Source: Micromonospora echinofusca (lineage in GTDB: Bacteria; Actinomycetota; Actinomycetes; Mycobacteriales; Micromonosporaceae). Taken from it: a stretch of 64,000 nt of DNA. The stretch lies in contig NZ_LT607733.1 in NCBI RefSeq assembly GCF_900091445.1, positions 5,855,001 through 5,919,000 of the forward strand, given 5' to 3'. The first letter of the stretch is position 1. Each line of letters starts with the position of its first letter. Positions 1 through 8,440 of this stretch are shown here, in pieces. The translations under genes and the position numbers were made by a program. The notes under the pieces are model-generated. The model was not told the origin of the DNA. It was given only the letters and a program-made list of their open reading frames with translations, and did not search any database.

Positions 1-395
1 AGCGGTAGCGGCCAGCGCGCCGGGGGAAGGTTGTACCAGTTCGCCCACCAGGCACCCGGCCAGTCCTTCGGCTCCTTGACCTCCCAGACGTCGAGGTGAG
101 CCGGGTACCGACGCCCTGCTTCGTCCCGCAGCGCCTCGTGCGGCACCGGTGGCAGCACCCGGTCGGCGGTCGCGGAGGTGTCGCGTACGCCGACTGCCAC
201 CTCCCCGCCGGCGGCCCGGAGGAGCCGTTCCACCGTACGGAACCGCGGGTCGGTAGCCCGGCCCGACTCGATCCGGGCCAGGGTCGCCTGGGGCACCCCC
301 GACCGCTCGGCCAGTTCCCGCTGGCTCAGGTCCGCTCGGCGTCGTAGCGCCCGCAGGGCCGCACCAAGGTCGACGGCATCCGTCAGCTCTGCCAC
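1..395 (-). CDS. XRE-family helix-turn-helix regulator (C-terminus off the window)
   Basis: Read on the minus strand from a GTG at 395, preceded 10 nt upstream by CGGGAG as ribosome site. The visible part begins VAELTDAVDLGAALRALRRR and continues into a clear HTH_3/XRE domain (SQRELAERSGVPQATLARIE, about residues 24-43), followed by a Trp-rich stretch with the motif WWANWYNLPP. The XRE domain is a sequence-specific DNA-binding fold, so this is probably a cytoplasmic repressor. No stop codon is reached before base 1, so the C-terminal part and any effector or toxin partner are outside the window. The target is unknown. It is divergent from the 450-bp spacer that precedes mqnD. Confidence 0.8.
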   Translation of the reverse strand, partial: MAELTDAVDLGAALRALRRRADLSQRELAERSGVPQATLARIESGRATDPRFRTVERLLRAAGGEVAVGVRDTSATADRVLPPVPHEALRDEAGRRYPAHLDVWEVKEPKDWPGAWWANWYNLPPARWPLP

Positions 396-562
396 GACAA
401 CATGCTCCCGGTGCAACGCCTCGCCCTCAACACCCGTCCGCAGCCTGTGGATAAGCTTGTGGACAACGTTGACGCCAAGGGGTCGACCCACGGCACCGGA
501 CCGTCCACCGATCGGAACAGCCGCTCAAGGACGAGGACAGGACTCCTTCGCGACGCTGTCGA

Positions 563-584
563 GCTGAATCGTCTACGACATCAG
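563..584. repeat. 22-bp direct repeat, copy 1
   Basis: A 22-bp word beginning GCTGAATCGTC and ending TACGACATCAG recurs without mismatch at 695-716, a period of 132 bp. Its centre TCGT-CT-ACGA is a small inverted repeat. Sequences flanking the two copies are unrelated, so this is not a simple tandem duplication. It could be an interspersed repeat or a pair of protein-binding sites. Confidence 0.75.
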
Positions 585-694
585 GCACCGCTGCGCGCGG
601 CGCGTCCCAGGTGTCCCGCCCTGGCAGGGAGAAGAGCCGTGACCGCAGCGGCGATGAGGCAGCGGGCCGGGAGTGGGCGGCGGACGCGAGCAAG

Positions 695-716
695 GCTGAA
701 TCGTCTACGACATCAG
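695..716. repeat. 22-bp direct repeat, copy 2
   Basis: Exact second copy of the word at 563-584. It ends about 130 bp upstream of the mqnD start, so an operator role for mqnD is possible but unproven. Confidence 0.75.
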
Positions 717-848
717 CTCGAAAGGACGCGTCAGGCAGGATCCGGCCGGCAGAGCGGAAGAGGTCAGGCGGGCGCGGCGGAGCGGATCCGGGTCACACCG
801 GCGCTGGCGCGGTCGGGCGCTGGCACAGGGCGGGGATACGGTGAGGGC

Positions 849-1709
849 GTGGCGCTCTCGCTGGCTATCTCGCCCTGCCCCAACGACACGTTCGTCTTCC
901 ACGCCCTGGTGCACGGCCTCGTGCCCGGCGCCCCGCCGGTCGACGTCACGTACGCCGACGTGGACGTGACCAACACGGCTGCCGAGCGGGGGGCGTTCGA
1001 CCTGGTCAAGGTGAGCTACGCGGCGCTGCCGTGGCTGCTGGACGACTACCACCTGCTGCCCTGCGGGGGTGCGCTCGGCCGTGGCTGCGGTCCGCTGGTG
1101 CTGACCCGCGGCGACCGCGGCCCCGGCCAGCCCGACGGCTCCGGCCGCGCCGACCTGAGTGGTGCCACGGTGGCGGTGCCGGGCGACCGGACCACGGCGT
1201 ACCTGCTCTTCCGGCTCTGGGCTGCCGAGCGGCCCCCCGCGCGGATCGAGGTCGTGCCGTTCCACGAGATCATGCCGGGCGTCGCGGCCGGCCGGTACGA
1301 CGCCGGGCTGGTCATCCACGAGGCCCGGTTCACCTACCCGCGGCACGGCCTGACCGCCCTGGTCGACCTCGGCGAGTGGTGGGAGGCCGACACCGGCCTG
1401 CCCATCCCCCTCGGGGCCATCCTGGCCCGGCGCGGCGCCGTCGACCCGGAGGCCGCCGCCGGGTGGGTCCGCGAGTCGGTGCGCCGGGCCTGGGCCGATC
1501 CCGCCGCCAGCCGGGAGTACGTGCTGGCGCACGCCCAGGAGATGGAGCCCGACGTGGTGGACCGGCACATCGGGCTCTACGTGAACGAGTTCACCGCCGA
1601 CCTGGGGGACGCGGGGTTCGCCGCCGTCCAGGCGTTGCTCGGCCGGGCCGCCGACGCCGGGCTGGTGCCTCAGACCTCCAGCTCGTTGGCGACCGCGTGG
1701 ACCAGCTGA
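849..1709 (+). CDS. mqnD: 1,4-dihydroxy-6-naphthoate synthase MqnD (menaquinone, futalosine pathway)
   Basis: A 286-aa protein opening with ALSLAISPCPNDTFVFHALV, the hallmark SPCPNDTF start of MqnD, and of normal family length. MqnD converts cyclic dehypoxanthinyl futalosine to 1,4-dihydroxy-6-naphthoate in the futalosine route to menaquinone and has a periplasmic-binding-protein-like fold. It is cytoplasmic here, as no signal peptide is present. The GTG at 849 is chosen because the conserved N-terminus starts there and GAGG lies just upstream; the frame is open further upstream but that part is not protein-like. Its last 40 bp overlap the 3' end of the convergent cold-shock gene. The other futalosine genes are not nearby. 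Confidence 0.92.
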   Translation: MALSLAISPCPNDTFVFHALVHGLVPGAPPVDVTYADVDVTNTAAERGAFDLVKVSYAALPWLLDDYHLLPCGGALGRGCGPLVLTRGDRGPGQPDGSGRADLSGATVAVPGDRTTAYLLFRLWAAERPPARIEVVPFHEIMPGVAAGRYDAGLVIHEARFTYPRHGLTALVDLGEWWEADTGLPIPLGAILARRGAVDPEAAAGWVRESVRRAWADPAASREYVLAHAQEMEPDVVDRHIGLYVNEFTADLGDAGFAAVQALLGRAADAGLVPQTSSSLATAWTS

Positions 1710-2056
1710 GCGATCTTCTGCGCCGTCTTGCGGTCCGGGAAGCGACCCCGGCGCAGGTCCGGCTGGACCTTCGCCTCCAGCACCTTGATCATGTCCTCGA
1801 CGAGGCCGTGCAGCTCCTCCGCCGGCCGGCGGCGCAACTCCGCCATCGACGGCGGGGCGTCGAGCAGCTTGACCCCCATCGCCTGCGAGCCCCGGCGGCT
1901 GTCCACCACGCTGAAGTCGACCCGCTGACCGCCCTTGAGGTCGGTGACACCCGTCGGTAGCGCGCCCTTGGGCAGGAACACGTCGCCACCTTCGTCGCTG
2001 GTGACGAACCCGTATCCCTTGGCCGCGTCAAACCACTTCACTCGACCCGTCGGCAC
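1670..2056 (-). CDS. Cold-shock-domain protein with C-terminal extension
   Basis: The 128-aa product starts MPTGRVKWFDAAKGYGFVTS. Residues 1-66 form a cold-shock domain with the RNA-binding motifs KGYGFV (RNP1) and DVFLP (RNP2), typical of single-stranded nucleic-acid-binding CspA-like proteins. A further 60 residues (from about LDAPPSMAELRRRPAEEL) form a charged helical extension not present in classical 67-aa Csp proteins; this longer type is common in actinobacteria. Likely an RNA chaperone, and cold induction is not demonstrated by the sequence. The 3' end overlaps mqnD by 40 bp in a tail-to-tail arrangement, so the two mRNAs are complementary at their ends. Confidence 0.88.
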   Translation of the reverse strand: MPTGRVKWFDAAKGYGFVTSDEGGDVFLPKGALPTGVTDLKGGQRVDFSVVDSRRGSQAMGVKLLDAPPSMAELRRRPAEELHGLVEDMIKVLEAKVQPDLRRGRFPDRKTAQKIAQLVHAVANELEV

Positions 2057-2090
2057 CTGAGAACCCCTGCTTCGCTTGAGCTTGAGACGT

Positions 2091-2714
2091 CTACCGCTCC
2101 AAGGCTAGCCGGATCATCCCGTCGAGCGCCGCCGGGAATCCGGTGAGATCGTCCAGCACCACCGCCGCCCCGGCCGCGCGCAGCTCGTCGGGGGTGCACG
2201 GGCCGGTGGCGACCGCGATCCCGGGTACGCCCGCCGCCCCCGCGGCCGCCATGTCGGCCACGTGGTCGCCGACGTAGTGGGTCGCGCCGTGCTGCCGCAG
2301 CGCGGTCGCCTTCCCCTCCGCGAACAGGTCGCCGGCCACCTCGTCGACCACCAGCCCGAGGTGGTCGAGGTGCAGCCGGGCCAGGCGGCCGTGCTTGGCG
2401 GTCACCACCAGCGCGCGACCTCCGCTGTCGCGTACGGCGTCGAGCGCGGCGACGGCGCCGGGGAGCGGGACCGTGGGGGTGATGGCGTACGCCGGGTAGA
2501 GCTCGCGGTACGCCCGGACGGCCTCGTCGACCTGCTCTGGCGGGAACCAGCGGGCGATCTCGGTACGCAGCGGCGGGCCGAGCCGCGACACGACGGCCTC
2601 GACGTCCACGTACACGCCCGTGCGGGCGATCAACGCCCGGAAGGTGTCGGCGATGCCGGGACGCGAGTCGACGAGGGTCATGTCGAGGTCGAAGCCGACC
2701 GTGAGCGCTGCCAT
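2091..2714 (-). CDS. HAD-superfamily hydrolase (phosphatase-like)
   Basis: A 207-aa protein with HAD motif I FDLDMTLVDS (nucleophile D and acid/base D near residues 9 and 11), a Thr in VVTAKHG for motif II, and motif IV-like GDHVADMAAA. The helical cap after motif I resembles phosphoglycolate-phosphatase-type subfamily I enzymes, so a small phosphorylated metabolite is the probable substrate; the exact one cannot be read. The ATG at 2714 directly precedes motif I. It is divergent from the gene at 2800, with only 85 bp between, so promoters must overlap. It is followed downstream, same strand, by the cold-shock gene after 34 bp. Confidence 0.85.
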   Translation of the reverse strand: MAALTVGFDLDMTLVDSRPGIADTFRALIARTGVYVDVEAVVSRLGPPLRTEIARWFPPEQVDEAVRAYRELYPAYAITPTVPLPGAVAALDAVRDSGGRALVVTAKHGRLARLHLDHLGLVVDEVAGDLFAEGKATALRQHGATHYVGDHVADMAAAGAAGVPGIAVATGPCTPDELRAAGAAVVLDDLTGFPAALDGMIRLALER

Positions 2715-2799
2715 GCGGAAGAACGTACCCGCCCATCCCCGGGTCAGCCGGACGTCCGAGGGGCGCGAGGACCACCTGCCGGGCTAGCGTGGAACGACG

Positions 2800-5280
2800 A
2801 TGACCACCTCACTCGCCGACCACCTGCGGTCGCTGCCCGACGAGTCGCTCGCCGCCCTCCTCCAGCTGCGGCCGGACCTCGTCGTACCCGTGCCGGCCGA
2901 CGTCTCCGCGCTCGCCACCCGGGCCCAGTCCCGGGTCTCGGTGGCTCGCGCCCTCGACGCGCTGGACCAGTTCACCCTGCTGATGCTGGACGCCGCCCGG
3001 CTGACCCGGGACGCGGCCGAGCAGACCACCTCCACCGACGCGGTCCTCGCCATGGCGACCGCCGGGCCGCAGCCGCCCGCCCCCACCACCGTCCGCGCCG
3101 CCGTGCACCGGCTGCGCGCGCTCTTCGTGCTGTACGGCCCCGAGCACGCCCTGCGCGTGGTGGCGAGCGTCGACGAGGTCTCCCCGTACCCGGCGGGGCT
3201 GGGGCGACCGGCGACGGAGCTGGACGCGCGGGCGGCGGCGCTCTGCGCGGACCCGGCGAAGCTGCGGCGGACGCTGCTGGCCGCGCCGCCCTCGGCCCGG
3301 GCGATCCTGGACCGGCTGGCCGCCGGACCGCCGGTCGGCAGCGTGCCGGCGGGCGCGTTGCAGGCGCCCGCGCTCGGCGCGGAGGACGACCTGCCGCCGG
3401 ACCCGACCAACGGCGGCGCGCCCACCGGCTCGCCGGTGCGCTGGCTCGTCGACCACCACCTGCTGGTGCCGGTCTCCGGCGGCCGGGCCGGCGTCACGGG
3501 CACCGTCGAGCTGCCCCGCGAGGTGGGCCTGCTGCTGCGCCGCGACAGCGGCCCGCTCGGCCCGCTGTGCAGCAGCCCACCGCCCGTGGCCGCCGCGCCG
3601 CGCGAGCCGAAGGCCGCCGACTCCGCCGGGGCCGGGCAGACCATGGAGGTGGTACGCCACACCGAGGCGCTGCTGGAGCAGCTCGCCGCCGAACCGGCTC
3701 CGGTGCTGCGCTCGGGCGGCCTGGGCGTCCGTGACCTGCGCCGACTCGCCAAGGCCGTCGGGTTGGACGAGCCGGCGGCGGCCCTGCTGCTGGAGACGGC
3801 GTACGCGGGCGGGCTCGTCGGCGAGATCGACCTGCCCGGGGCCACCACCACCCGGCACGGCGCCGACCAGCAGGTCCTGCCCACCGCCGGGTACGAGGTG
3901 TGGCGGGCCGGGACGCTCGCGCAGCGCTGGGAGCAGCTCGCCCGGGCCTGGCTGACCATGACCCGGCAGGCCGGGCTGGTGGGGCAGCGCGACGACCGGG
4001 ACCGGCCGATCACGGTGCTCTCCGCCGAGGCGGAACGGGCCGGCGCGCCGGCCGCCCGACGGGCAGTGCTGGAGGTTCTCGCCGACCTGGAACCGGCCAC
4101 CGGACCCACCCCCGAGGAGGTGCTGGCGCTGCTCGACTGGCGGGCGCCACGGCGCAGCCGGGGGCGGGAGGCCGCGCACCGGGAGGTGCTGGCCGAGGCG
4201 GCCACGCTGGGCGTGACGGGGCTGGGGGCGCTCACCTCGTACGGGCGGCTGCTGCTCGCCGACGTGACGGCGGCCGACGAGCGGGGCGGCGACGACCCGC
4301 TCGGGCTGCATTCGGACGCCGAGAGCGGCGACGCGTCCAACGCCGTACGCGCGCTCGACGCGCTGCTGCCCGCCCCGGTCGACCACTTCCTCGTGCAGGC
4401 GGACCTGACGGTGGTGGTGCCCGGCCCGCCCGATCCGGCGCTGGCCGCCGAGCTGGAGGTGGTGGCGGAGCACGAGTCGGCCGGTGGGGCGAGCGTGCAC
4501 CGGGTCACCCCGGCGAGCGTGCGCCGGGCCCTGGACGCCGGCTACTCGGCCGACGACCTGCACGCCCTGTTCCGACGGCGGTCCCGCACCCCCGTCCCGC
4601 AGGGGCTGACGTACCTGGTGGACGACGTGGCCCGCAAGCACGGCGGGCTGCGGGTCGGCTCCGCCGGTGGGTACGTGCGCAGCGACGACGAGGCCCTGCT
4701 GACGGAGGTGCTCGCCGACCGGCGGTTGGAGCCGCTGGCGCTGCGCCGGCTGGCGCCGACGGTGCTGTCGACGCCGTACCAGGTGGGTCGGATGCTGATG
4801 GCGCTGCGCGACGCCGGGTACGCCCCGGTGCCGGAGGACGCGAGCGGGGCCGCGGTGCTGGCCCGCCCGAAGACCCGGCGGGCCCCGGCCCGGGTGCCGG
4901 TGACGACCAGGACGCTCGACCCGCTGACCGCACCGAAGCTGGCGATGCCCCGCCTGCTGGGAGTGGTGGAGCAGATCCGGCGCGGCGACGCGGCGGCGCG
5001 GGCCGCACGGCGGGCGCCGGCCGTGGTCCGGGGCGGGGTGGGGCGCACCGGTCCGGCGCCGGTGCTCTCCCACAGCGACGCGATCGCCGTGCTCCAGCAG
5101 GCGGTCCGGGACCGGGCGCTGGTCTGGGTGGGTTACGTCGACGCGCACGGGGCGACCGCGTCCCGGCTCGTCCGGCCGGTCTCCATGGGCGCGGGCTACC
5201 TGCGCGCCGAGGACGACCGCACGGAGATGCTGCACACCTTCGCCCTGCACCGGATCACGGCGGCGGTGCTGGAGGACTGA
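2800..5280 (+). CDS. Helicase-associated domain protein with WYL-like C-terminus
   Basis: An 826-aa cytoplasmic protein of the actinobacterial group annotated as helicase-associated (Helicase_C_3) proteins, which usually lies close to an XPB-like helicase, as here (6750). The N-terminus has winged-helix-like segments (LADHLRSLPDESLAALLQLRPDLV). A central region carries DHFLVQADLTVVVPGPPDPALA. The last 80 residues (ALVWVGYVDAHGATASRLVRP through HTFALHRITAAVLED) resemble a WYL ligand-binding module. The role is inferred to be in DNA repair or its regulation together with the helicase; no catalytic motif is seen. ATG at 2800 is preceded by GGAACGACG. Ala/Arg-rich linkers make long antisense frames here. 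Confidence 0.8.
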   Translation: MTTSLADHLRSLPDESLAALLQLRPDLVVPVPADVSALATRAQSRVSVARALDALDQFTLLMLDAARLTRDAAEQTTSTDAVLAMATAGPQPPAPTTVRAAVHRLRALFVLYGPEHALRVVASVDEVSPYPAGLGRPATELDARAAALCADPAKLRRTLLAAPPSARAILDRLAAGPPVGSVPAGALQAPALGAEDDLPPDPTNGGAPTGSPVRWLVDHHLLVPVSGGRAGVTGTVELPREVGLLLRRDSGPLGPLCSSPPPVAAAPREPKAADSAGAGQTMEVVRHTEALLEQLAAEPAPVLRSGGLGVRDLRRLAKAVGLDEPAAALLLETAYAGGLVGEIDLPGATTTRHGADQQVLPTAGYEVWRAGTLAQRWEQLARAWLTMTRQAGLVGQRDDRDRPITVLSAEAERAGAPAARRAVLEVLADLEPATGPTPEEVLALLDWRAPRRSRGREAAHREVLAEAATLGVTGLGALTSYGRLLLADVTAADERGGDDPLGLHSDAESGDASNAVRALDALLPAPVDHFLVQADLTVVVPGPPDPALAAELEVVAEHESAGGASVHRVTPASVRRALDAGYSADDLHALFRRRSRTPVPQGLTYLVDDVARKHGGLRVGSAGGYVRSDDEALLTEVLADRRLEPLALRRLAPTVLSTPYQVGRMLMALRDAGYAPVPEDASGAAVLARPKTRRAPARVPVTTRTLDPLTAPKLAMPRLLGVVEQIRRGDAAARAARRAPAVVRGGVGRTGPAPVLSHSDAIAVLQQAVRDRALVWVGYVDAHGATASRLVRPVSMGAGYLRAEDDRTEMLHTFALHRITAAVLED

Positions 5281-5290
5281 GCGGGTCGGG

Positions 5291-5539
5291 TCAGCGGCGG
5301 CTGCGGCGTACCGTGCCGACGACGGAGACGATCAGCAGGAGCGTGAACCCGGCGCCGGCGGACTCGCCGACCGAGTCGACGAAGCCCTGTTCGAGCACCA
5401 GCCAGCCGAAGAGGAACCAGCCGACGAGCACCACCGCCGCCATCGCGTACGCGACCACGGTGGCGGTGGAGACCTCCTCGACGGGCGACCGGTCGTGCGC
5501 GGGACTGTGCTCCGGGATCACTTCTCGGTCGACCGTCAT
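5291..5539 (-). CDS. Small two-helix membrane protein
   Basis: An 82-aa protein with a charged N-terminal 24 residues and two hydrophobic stretches (VVAYAMAAVVLVGWFLFGWLV and GAGFTLLLIVSVVGTV), ending in RRSRR. This predicts a small inner-membrane protein with a cytoplasmic basic tail. The family was not recognised and no function is assigned. It converges on the helicase-associated gene, leaving 10 bp. Start ATG 5539 is preceded by GGGGAGGCTGGGA on the minus strand, a good ribosome site. Confidence 0.7.
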   Translation of the reverse strand: MTVDREVIPEHSPAHDRSPVEEVSTATVVAYAMAAVVLVGWFLFGWLVLEQGFVDSVGESAGAGFTLLLIVSVVGTVRRSRR

Positions 5540-5680
5540 TCCCAGCCTCCCCGTCCGGTTCGACGCCTGACGTCCAGCGTGACACCGCCGTGGCGCGAGT
5601 GACAGGGGATAAAGCCCGGATCGGACGAGTTGTGCGATGTCTCAGAGGCGTGTCGGGGCGGTTCAGGTGCCCCGGGCGGC

Positions 5681-6574
5681 TCAGGTGCCGGGGCGCCGCC
5701 CGACCAGCACGACCTTGCTGCCCACCTTGCCCAGCTCCCAGAAGCGGACGGCGTCGCCGGGGAGCAGGTTGACGCAGCCGTGCGAGCCGATCGACTTCTC
5801 GTGCAGGTAGGTGGTGGTCTGGTGGAAGCCCATGCCCCGGGTGAAGTGCTGCCAGTACGGCAGCCACACCTCGTACGGGTCGGACCACTCCTTGACGTTG
5901 CGGTAGTTGATCGTGAACGTGCCGGCCGGGGTGCGGTAGCCGGGCATGCCGGTGCGGGTGACGGTCGGCTTGACGAGCACCCTGCCGTTGCGCATGACCC
6001 AGGTGGTCTGCCGGGTCAGGTCGATGCAGAAGGTGGTGCCCGAGCCGGCCCGGCAGCGCGCCGTGTCGGTGGTGGCGAGCCGCTTAGCCACGTCGTGGGT
6101 CGTGGGGCCGGCGCGGCCGTGGGCGGGGCGGATGTCGTACCGCTTCTGGAACTTCTTGATGGCCGCGCAGTCGGCGGCGGACTGGCGGCCGTCGACGGTC
6201 ACCCGCCCGAACCCGCCCAGCCGGGCGAGGTACGCCTCCACCGCGCGCTGGTGCTCGCCCTGCGGGCAGCCGGCGGCGGACGGCGACGTGGTGGGTCTCG
6301 TCGCGGGGCGCGTCGGCTTCACCGTGGGGCGCGTCGGTGCCGGCGTGCCCCGCGTCGGCTTGACCTTGGGCTTCGGCGGCGCCGTGCTCGGCCGCGCCCG
6401 CTGGTCCGGCCCGGGCGCACCGCTCGCCCCCGTTACCCGCTCCGCAGCCCCGGCCGCGACGGGTCCCCCGCCCCCGCCGCCGTCGGCCTGCGGATCGAAC
6501 GTGCACGCACCGGCACCGACCAGCGTGACCACTGCCAGAGCGACGAGCCGGCTGCTGATCCGGACGTGTTTCAT
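5681..6574 (-). CDS. L,D-transpeptidase lipoprotein with peptidoglycan-binding domain
   Basis: A 297-aa exported protein. The N-terminus MKHVRISSRLVALAVVTLVG is a signal peptide ending in a lipobox-like GAGAC, so it is probably a lipoprotein. A Pro/Lys/Thr-rich linker (PPKPKVKPTRGTPAPT) follows, then a peptidoglycan-binding-like domain (DGRQSAADCAAIKKFQKRY). The C-terminal YkuD domain contains the catalytic motif IGSHGCVNLLPGDAVRF with its Cys and His. Such enzymes form 3-3 cross-links in actinobacterial peptidoglycan. ATG 6574 is chosen over longer frames because GGGAGG lies 7 nt upstream and the signal peptide starts there. It is divergent from the helicase gene across 175 bp. Confidence 0.9.
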   Translation of the reverse strand: MKHVRISSRLVALAVVTLVGAGACTFDPQADGGGGGGPVAAGAAERVTGASGAPGPDQRARPSTAPPKPKVKPTRGTPAPTRPTVKPTRPATRPTTSPSAAGCPQGEHQRAVEAYLARLGGFGRVTVDGRQSAADCAAIKKFQKRYDIRPAHGRAGPTTHDVAKRLATTDTARCRAGSGTTFCIDLTRQTTWVMRNGRVLVKPTVTRTGMPGYRTPAGTFTINYRNVKEWSDPYEVWLPYWQHFTRGMGFHQTTTYLHEKSIGSHGCVNLLPGDAVRFWELGKVGSKVVLVGRRPGT

Positions 6575-6635
6575 GCTGCCTCCCTGACAGGTGTCCCCTT
6601 TGCTAGACGTTGCGAGTGCCGCTCCGGTTGCTCCA

Positions 6636-6661
6636 GGTGAGCAGATTTTTCTGCCGTCACC
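6636..6661. promoter_or_regulatory. Interrupted dyad between L,D-transpeptidase and helicase genes
   Basis: Within the divergent spacer, GGTGA (6636-6640) pairs with TCACC (6657-6661) and GCAGA (6641-6645) pairs with TCTGC (6650-6654) around a TTTT centre, with a 2-nt bulge. The A/T core stands out in this GC-rich DNA. A regulator-binding site is possible; a transcript hairpin is the alternative. Confidence 0.4.
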
Positions 6662-6749
6662 CGGGTGCGTGCAACACTGGTGGGTCGGCCTGGGCGGGTC
6701 AGTCGCCTCCCGGACAGCCGGCGACCCGAGGCGGAGGAGAGGCACTGGC

Positions 6750-8429
6750 GTGAGCGGTGGACCCCTGATCGTGCAGTCGGACAAGACCCTGCTGCTGGAG
6801 ATCGACCACCCCGACGCGCAGGCGTGCCGGATGGCCATCGCGCCCTTCGCCGAGCTGGAGCGCTCCCCCGAGCACGTGCACACCTACCGGCTGACCCCGC
6901 TCGGGTTGTGGAACGCGCGCGCCGCCGGCCACGACGCCGAGGGCGTGGTCGACTCCCTGATCAAGTACTCGCGCTACCCGGTGCCGCACGCGCTGCTGGT
7001 CGACGTGGCCGAGACGATGGACCGGTACGGCCGCCTCCAACTCGCCAACGACCCGGCGCACGGCCTGGTGCTGCGGGCACTGGACCGGGTGGTGCTGATC
7101 GAGGTAGCGAAGAGCAAGAAGCTCGCCGGGATGCTCGGCGCGAAGCTCGACGACGACACGATCGCGGTGCACCCGTCGGAGCGCGGCCGGCTCAAGCAGG
7201 CACTGCTCAAGCTGGGCTGGCCGGCGGAGGACCTGGCCGGCTACGTCGACGGCGAGGCGCACCCCATCGAGCTGGCCGAGGCCGGCAAGGACGGCGGGAA
7301 GCCGTGGACGCTGCGGTCGTACCAGCGGGAGGCCGTGGAGGCGTTCTGGGCCGGCGGGTCGGGCGTCGTGGTGCTGCCGTGCGGCGCCGGCAAGACGCTG
7401 GTCGGGGCGGCGGCGATGGCCGAGGCGAAGGCGACCACGCTGATCCTCGTCACGAACACGGTCGCCGGGCGGCAGTGGAAGCGCGAGCTGATCGCGCGCA
7501 CGTCGCTGACCGAGGAGGAGATCGGCGAGTACTCGGGCGAGCGCAAGGAGATCCGCCCGGTCACCATCGCCACGTACCAGGTGCTCACCTCGCGCAAGAA
7601 GGGCGCGTTCACCCACCTGGACCTGTTCGGGGCCCGCGACTGGGGCCTGGTCGTCTACGACGAGGTGCACCTGCTGCCCGCGCCGATCTTCCGCTTCACG
7701 GCGGACCTCCAGGCCCGCCGCCGGCTGGGCCTCACGGCGACTCTGGTACGCGAGGACGGCCGCGAGGGCGACGTGTTCAGCCTGATCGGCCCGAAGCGGT
7801 ACGACGCGCCGTGGAAGGACATCGAGCAGCAGGGCTGGATCGCCCCGGCCCAGTGCACCGAGGTACGCGTGACCCTCACCGACGCGGAGCGCATGTCGTA
7901 CGCGACGGCGGAGGCCGAGGAGCGCTACCGGATGGCGGCGACCGCCCGCACGAAGCTGCCCGTGGTGAAGGCGCTGGTGGACCGGCACCCGGACGAGCAG
8001 GTGCTCGTCATCGGCGGCTACATCGACCAGCTCCACCAGCTCGGCGAATACCTGGACGCCCCGATCGTGCAGGGCTCGACCACCAACAAGGAACGCGAGC
8101 GGCTCTTCGACGCGTTCCGCTCCGGCGAGGTACGCACGCTGGTCATCTCGAAGGTCGGCAACTTCTCCATCGACCTGCCCGAGGCGGCCGTGGCGATCCA
8201 GGTGTCGGGCACGTTCGGGTCACGGCAGGAGGAGGCGCAGCGGCTGGGGCGGGTGCTGCGTCCCAAGGCCGACGGCCGCCAGGCGCACTTCTACACGGTC
8301 GTCTCCCGCGACACCATCGACACCGAGTACGCGGCCCACCGGCAGCGCTTCCTGGCCGAGCAGGGGTACGCGTACACGATCGTCGACGCCGACGACGTGC
8401 TCGGCCCGAAGCTACCCACGGTCGACTGA
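6750..8429 (+). CDS. XPB/Ssl2-like DNA repair helicase
   Basis: A 559-aa superfamily 2 helicase. An N-terminal region of about 180 residues precedes RSYQREAVEAFW. Walker A is LPCGAGKT, motif II is VYDEVHLLPAP, motif III is LGLTATLVRED (containing the RED motif diagnostic of XPB), and motif VI is EEAQRLGRVLRPK. These match the bacterial and archaeal XPB group, ATP-driven duplex-DNA translocases linked to repair. GTG 6750 is selected because GGAGGAGAGG lies just upstream and the family N-terminus (GPLIVQSDKTLLLEIDHPDA) begins there. The partner-like helicase-associated protein is at 2800, separated by the transpeptidase. Confidence 0.92.
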   Translation: MSGGPLIVQSDKTLLLEIDHPDAQACRMAIAPFAELERSPEHVHTYRLTPLGLWNARAAGHDAEGVVDSLIKYSRYPVPHALLVDVAETMDRYGRLQLANDPAHGLVLRALDRVVLIEVAKSKKLAGMLGAKLDDDTIAVHPSERGRLKQALLKLGWPAEDLAGYVDGEAHPIELAEAGKDGGKPWTLRSYQREAVEAFWAGGSGVVVLPCGAGKTLVGAAAMAEAKATTLILVTNTVAGRQWKRELIARTSLTEEEIGEYSGERKEIRPVTIATYQVLTSRKKGAFTHLDLFGARDWGLVVYDEVHLLPAPIFRFTADLQARRRLGLTATLVREDGREGDVFSLIGPKRYDAPWKDIEQQGWIAPAQCTEVRVTLTDAERMSYATAEAEERYRMAATARTKLPVVKALVDRHPDEQVLVIGGYIDQLHQLGEYLDAPIVQGSTTNKERERLFDAFRSGEVRTLVISKVGNFSIDLPEAAVAIQVSGTFGSRQEEAQRLGRVLRPKADGRQAHFYTVVSRDTIDTEYAAHRQRFLAEQGYAYTIVDADDVLGPKLPTVD

Positions 8430-8440
8430 CAGTTCTGCGG

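Larger units (their letters stand above)
396..848. other. Intergenic spacer with a 22-bp direct repeat
   Basis: No convincing gene is seen in this 453-bp stretch between the divergent XRE gene and mqnD. Codon use is poor in every frame and the open frames crossing it are extensions of neighbours. It holds two identical 22-bp words (563-584 and 695-716, listed separately) and a short CCCTG/CAGGG hairpin near 621-632. Promoters for both flanking genes must lie here but no clear -35/-10 pair was picked out. Confidence 0.6.

Noticed and set aside
402..848. N-terminal extension of mqnD back to 402
   Set aside because: The extension is Arg-rich, spans the direct repeats and lies before the conserved SPCPNDTF N-terminus.
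2809..5250. An 813-codon minus-strand frame opposite the helicase-associated gene
   Set aside because: Antisense shadow created by GC-rich third positions; composition is not protein-like.
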